NCBI GenBank assembly: GCA_003641795.1
Contig: QNAP01000060.1
Location: 1-8,790 of the forward strand
From: Thermotogae bacterium
GTDB taxonomy: Bacteria > Thermotogota > Thermotogae > UBA12178
DNA length: 8,790 nt
Reading direction: 5' to 3'
The first letter of the stretch is position 1; every line of letters starts with the position of its first letter. Below are positions 6,688 through 8,790 of this stretch, in pieces. The notes beneath the pieces were generated by a model. That model ran no database searches, was not told the DNA's origin, and saw only the letters and a list, made by a program, of their open reading frames with translations. The translations under genes and the position numbers were made by a program.

Positions 6688-7490
6688 GCAGACTCGTGGT
6701 TGAAAATCTCACGAAGATATTCTCCTTGGGATTCTTCTCGAGAAGACACATAGAGGCTGTTAAAAACATTTCTTTCAAGATAGAAGGAAGGGAGATCGTA
6801 TCTCTGGTTGGAGAGAGCGGTTCCGGTAAAACGACGACCGCGAAGATGATTTTGAGACTCTTTCCGCCCACCAGTGGGAAGATTCTCTTTGAGGGCAAAG
6901 ACATTTGGAAAGATCTGAAAGATCAAGAATCGATCAGAGACTTTCGAAGAAAGGTCCATGCAGTTTTTCAAGATCCCTTCGCGAGCTACAACCCATTTTA
7001 TCCCGTCGAAAGAACCCTTTGGCAGGCTGTGAATCTGTTGGAAAAAAAGCTTTCCAACAAAAAAGAAGCACTGGAGCTGATAAAAGAATCGCTCGTGAGA
7101 GTTGGAATAGATCCTAAGGATATCCTTGGGAAGTATCCTCACCAGATATCCGGTGGTCAAAAGCAGAGAATAATGATAGCAAGGTGTTGGATCTTGAAAC
7201 CTCTATTAATAGTAGCAGACGAACCGACCTCCATGATAGACGCCTCTTGCAGAGGAGGAATCATACAGCTTCTCGAGGAACTCAGGGAAGTGGAGGGAAC
7301 TTCGATCATATTCATAACACACGACCTTGGACTCGCTTACTACGTATCCGACAACATCTTCGTGATGAAAGATGGAGAGATAGTCGAAAGAGGTCATCCA
7401 GACAAGGTGGTGCTTGAACCTACCCACGAGTATTCAAAACTCCTCGTAGAAAGCATTCCAAAACTGTACAGGAAACTGGAAGGTTTGTGA
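6684..7490 (+). CDS. bglL: ABC transporter ATP-binding protein, OppF/DppF type
   Basis: A 268-residue cytoplasmic ATPase, partner of BglK. Walker A G-E-S-G-S-G-K-T-T is at 43-51, the Q-loop glutamine at Q96, signature I-S-G-G-Q at 155-159, Walker B ending in D179 with catalytic E180, and the switch histidine H213. It is shorter than BglK and ends soon after the H-E-Y-S-K-L-L segment, so it lacks the C-terminal four-cysteine domain. The start is the ATG at 6684, which has GGAGG (6672-6676) seven bases upstream and overlaps the bglK stop as ATGA. An in-frame ATG at 6657 would add nine residues but has no suitable ribosome site. Both ATP sites of the BglK/BglL pair should be active. Confidence 0.88.
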   Translation: MSRLVVENLTKIFSLGFFSRRHIEAVKNISFKIEGREIVSLVGESGSGKTTTAKMILRLFPPTSGKILFEGKDIWKDLKDQESIRDFRRKVHAVFQDPFASYNPFYPVERTLWQAVNLLEKKLSNKKEALELIKESLVRVGIDPKDILGKYPHQISGGQKQRIMIARCWILKPLLIVADEPTSMIDASCRGGIIQLLEELREVEGTSIIFITHDLGLAYYVSDNIFVMKDGEIVERGHPDKVVLEPTHEYSKLLVESIPKLYRKLEGL

Positions 7491-7491
7491 C

Positions 7492-7692
7492 ATGTTCACG
7501 CGTGCTATTTTGTTGATCTTTGCTTGGGCGTTAGTGTTGGAGTTCTTCGTTCTGGTGTATTACCTTTGGCGAGGTACGAGACCGTTGGAGTTCTATATGA
7601 GCCTCGGTTTGATGGTCTTCACGGCTTTCTCTTTGATCTTTTTCATCCTGAGAGAACGTAAAAGGAGGGATGAGGGTGATAAGCGTAGATGA
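7492..7692 (+). CDS. small two-helix membrane protein of unknown function
   Basis: Sixty-six residues: hydrophobic segments at about 5-25 and 35-53, joined by a short R-G-T-R-P-L-E loop, and a strongly charged C-terminal tail (about 54-66, R/K/E/D-rich) that probably stays in the cytoplasm. I recognise no family. It starts one base after the bglL stop, with AAGGT (7480-7484) seven bases upstream. Its end overlaps the bglB start by 17 bases, so it is translated as part of the operon. A small gene in the same slot exists in T. maritima (TM0026, hypothetical), and conservation of position would argue that it is real. It might assist the transporter or sit with the glucosidase at the membrane; neither is shown by the sequence. 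Confidence 0.7.
   Translation: MFTRAILLIFAWALVLEFFVLVYYLWRGTRPLEFYMSLGLMVFTAFSLIFFILRERKRRDEGDKRR
7664..7668 (+). promoter_or_regulatory. ribosome binding site that sets the bglB start
   Basis: GGAGG (within AAAGGAGGG, 7661-7669) is one base from the ATG at 7670 but seven bases from the in-frame GTG at 7676. The GTG is therefore the likely start. It also gives residue numbering identical to the T. neapolitana enzyme. Confidence 0.7.
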
Positions 7693-8790
7693 GGTGCTTT
7701 CAAAGCTCACTTTGGAGGAGAAGGTGAAGATCGTTGTCGGAGTGGGGATGCCTGGTCAGTTTTCTAATCCTCCATCCAAGGTGGCTGGAGCAGCGGGTGA
7801 AACACACCCTATACCACATCTCGGTTTGCCGAGTGCCATCTTGGCAGACGGTCCTGCGGGGTTGAGGATAAACCCAACACGCGAGAACGATGAGAAGACT
7901 TACTACGCTACCGCATTTCCCATTGCGGTCATGCTCGCTTCCAGTTGGAACAGAGAGCTCTTGGAAAAAGTGGGCAAAGCGATGGGTGAGGAAGTCAGAG
8001 AGTACGGTGTGGATATCCTTCTGGCACCTGCGATGAACATTCATAGAAATCCTCTCTGTGGAAGAAACTTCGAGTATTACTCTGAAGATCCCGTACTCTC
8101 TGGTGAGATGGCTTCCGCCTTTGTGAAAGGAGTTCAGTCGCAGGGAGTGGGTGCGTGTATAAAACATTTTGTCGCAAACAATCAGGAAACCAACAGAATG
8201 GCTGTAGACACGATCGCCTCCGAAAGGGCTCTGCGAGAAATCTACCTTAAGGGTTTTGAAATCGCCGTGAAAAAGTCAAAGCCTTGGACTCTCATGAGCG
8301 CTTACAACAAATTGAATGGAAAGCATTGCTCCCAAAACGAGTGGCTCTTGACGAAGATTTTGAGAAAAGAATGGGGATTCGAAGGATTTGTGATGACCGA
8401 TTGGTATGCAGGTGACAATCCGGTCGAGCAGCTCAAGGCGGGGAACGATCTAATCATGCCAGGTAAAGTGAACCAAGTGAACCCATCTATGAAAGACGAA
8501 GTCACCGAGATCATAGGAGCCCTCAGAGAAGGAAAGCTTAGTGAGGATGTTTTGAACGAATGTGTGAGGAACATCTTGAAAGTTCTCGTGAACGCTCCAT
8601 CTTTTAAAGACTACAAGTATTCGAACACTCCCGATCTCGATACCCACGCCGAGATTGCCTACGAAGCTGGTGTGGAAGGGGCAGTGCTTTTGAAAAACGA
8701 AAATGTCTTGCCCATCGACAAAGATGCGAAGATCGCAATCTTCGGAACAGGGCAGATAGAAACCATCAAGGGAGGAACGGGAAGCGGAGA
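7676..8790 (+). CDS. bglB: GH3 beta-glucosidase, 3' end beyond the window
   Basis: The first 371 codons of a glycoside hydrolase family 3 beta-glucosidase, open to the right edge; the full T. neapolitana/T. maritima enzyme is about 720 residues. It hydrolyses terminal beta-linked glucose from short oligosaccharides with retention of configuration. The (beta/alpha)8 domain fills most of the visible part. Active-site residues are D58 in A-D-G-P-A-G-L-R, K163-H164 in I-K-H-F, and the nucleophile D242 in M-T-D-W-Y-A-G-D. The acid/base glutamate (E458 in the T. neapolitana protein) would lie beyond the window. The sequence ends in the glycine-rich loop G-T-G-S-G at the start of the second domain. 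No signal peptide is present, so it acts in the cytoplasm on imported sugars. The GTG start at 7676 reproduces the T. neapolitana numbering exactly; the ATG at 7670 would add two residues and is too close to the ribosome site. Confidence 0.93.
   Translation, partial: MISVDEVLSKLTLEEKVKIVVGVGMPGQFSNPPSKVAGAAGETHPIPHLGLPSAILADGPAGLRINPTRENDEKTYYATAFPIAVMLASSWNRELLEKVGKAMGEEVREYGVDILLAPAMNIHRNPLCGRNFEYYSEDPVLSGEMASAFVKGVQSQGVGACIKHFVANNQETNRMAVDTIASERALREIYLKGFEIAVKKSKPWTLMSAYNKLNGKHCSQNEWLLTKILRKEWGFEGFVMTDWYAGDNPVEQLKAGNDLIMPGKVNQVNPSMKDEVTEIIGALREGKLSEDVLNECVRNILKVLVNAPSFKDYKYSNTPDLDTHAEIAYEAGVEGAVLLKNENVLPIDKDAKIAIFGTGQIETIKGGTGSG

Noticed and set aside
6588..7160. 190-residue minus-strand frame opposite the bglK/bglL junction
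   Set aside because: It crosses two well-supported plus-strand genes and has no domain or ribosome site.
7700..8167. 155-residue minus-strand frame opposite bglB
   Set aside because: The plus strand encodes the GH3 enzyme with all expected active-site residues; the antisense frame has no family likeness.
1..8790. CRISPR array, tRNA, rRNA or defence-system genes
   Set aside because: No regularly spaced identical repeats, cloverleaf or rRNA-like sequence, and no nuclease, helicase or toxin-antitoxin motifs were seen.

Overview
The window looks like part of a genome from the order Thermotogales (Thermotoga or Pseudothermotoga). Three things point there. The coding style is rich in AGA/AGG arginine and ATA isoleucine codons. 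Strong GGAGG ribosome sites are packed between tightly spaced genes, with frequent GTG starts. The gene order ROK regulator, ABC transporter, small membrane protein and family 3 beta-glucosidase is the one I know from the Thermotoga maritima beta-glucoside (bgl) locus, roughly TM0032 to TM0025. The beta-glucosidase closely resembles the T. neapolitana/T. maritima enzyme as I remember it, but with many substitutions, so this is probably a related species and not those strains.

Layout. Positions 1-355 hold a low-quality stretch with a minus-strand reading frame whose first part resembles a transposase N-terminus; I read it as a decayed or cut-off mobile-element fragment. Positions 356-704 contain no convincing gene, but they carry several inverted repeats and a 13-base direct repeat with a 30-base period. 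A good sigma-A-type promoter (TTGAAT, 17 bases, TATAAT; 705-733) starts a plus-strand operon that runs to the right edge: bglR (ROK repressor), bglE (secreted substrate-binding protein), bglF and bglG (permeases), bglK and bglL (ATPases), a 66-residue two-helix membrane protein, and bglB (GH3 beta-glucosidase, cut off by the window end after 371 codons). Two likely control points lie inside the operon: a perfect 7-bp inverted repeat between bglR and bglE, and a 9-bp GC stem-loop just after bglE that probably raises the amount of binding protein relative to permease.

How the genes work together. BglE would capture short beta-linked glucosides (cellobiose or laminaribiose type) outside the membrane. 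BglF/BglG form the channel and BglK/BglL power import. The cytoplasmic BglB, which has no signal peptide, would split the imported disaccharide to glucose. BglR would sense the sugar and derepress the operon. The transporter belongs to the oligopeptide/dipeptide (Opp/Dpp) type, which in Thermotogales is often used for sugars.

The core of the window is a known type of sugar-uptake operon, not a new system. The parts least explained are the uncharacterised small membrane protein between transporter and glucosidase, the repeats upstream of the promoter, the bglR/bglE palindrome, and the structured or decayed DNA in the first 600 bases.
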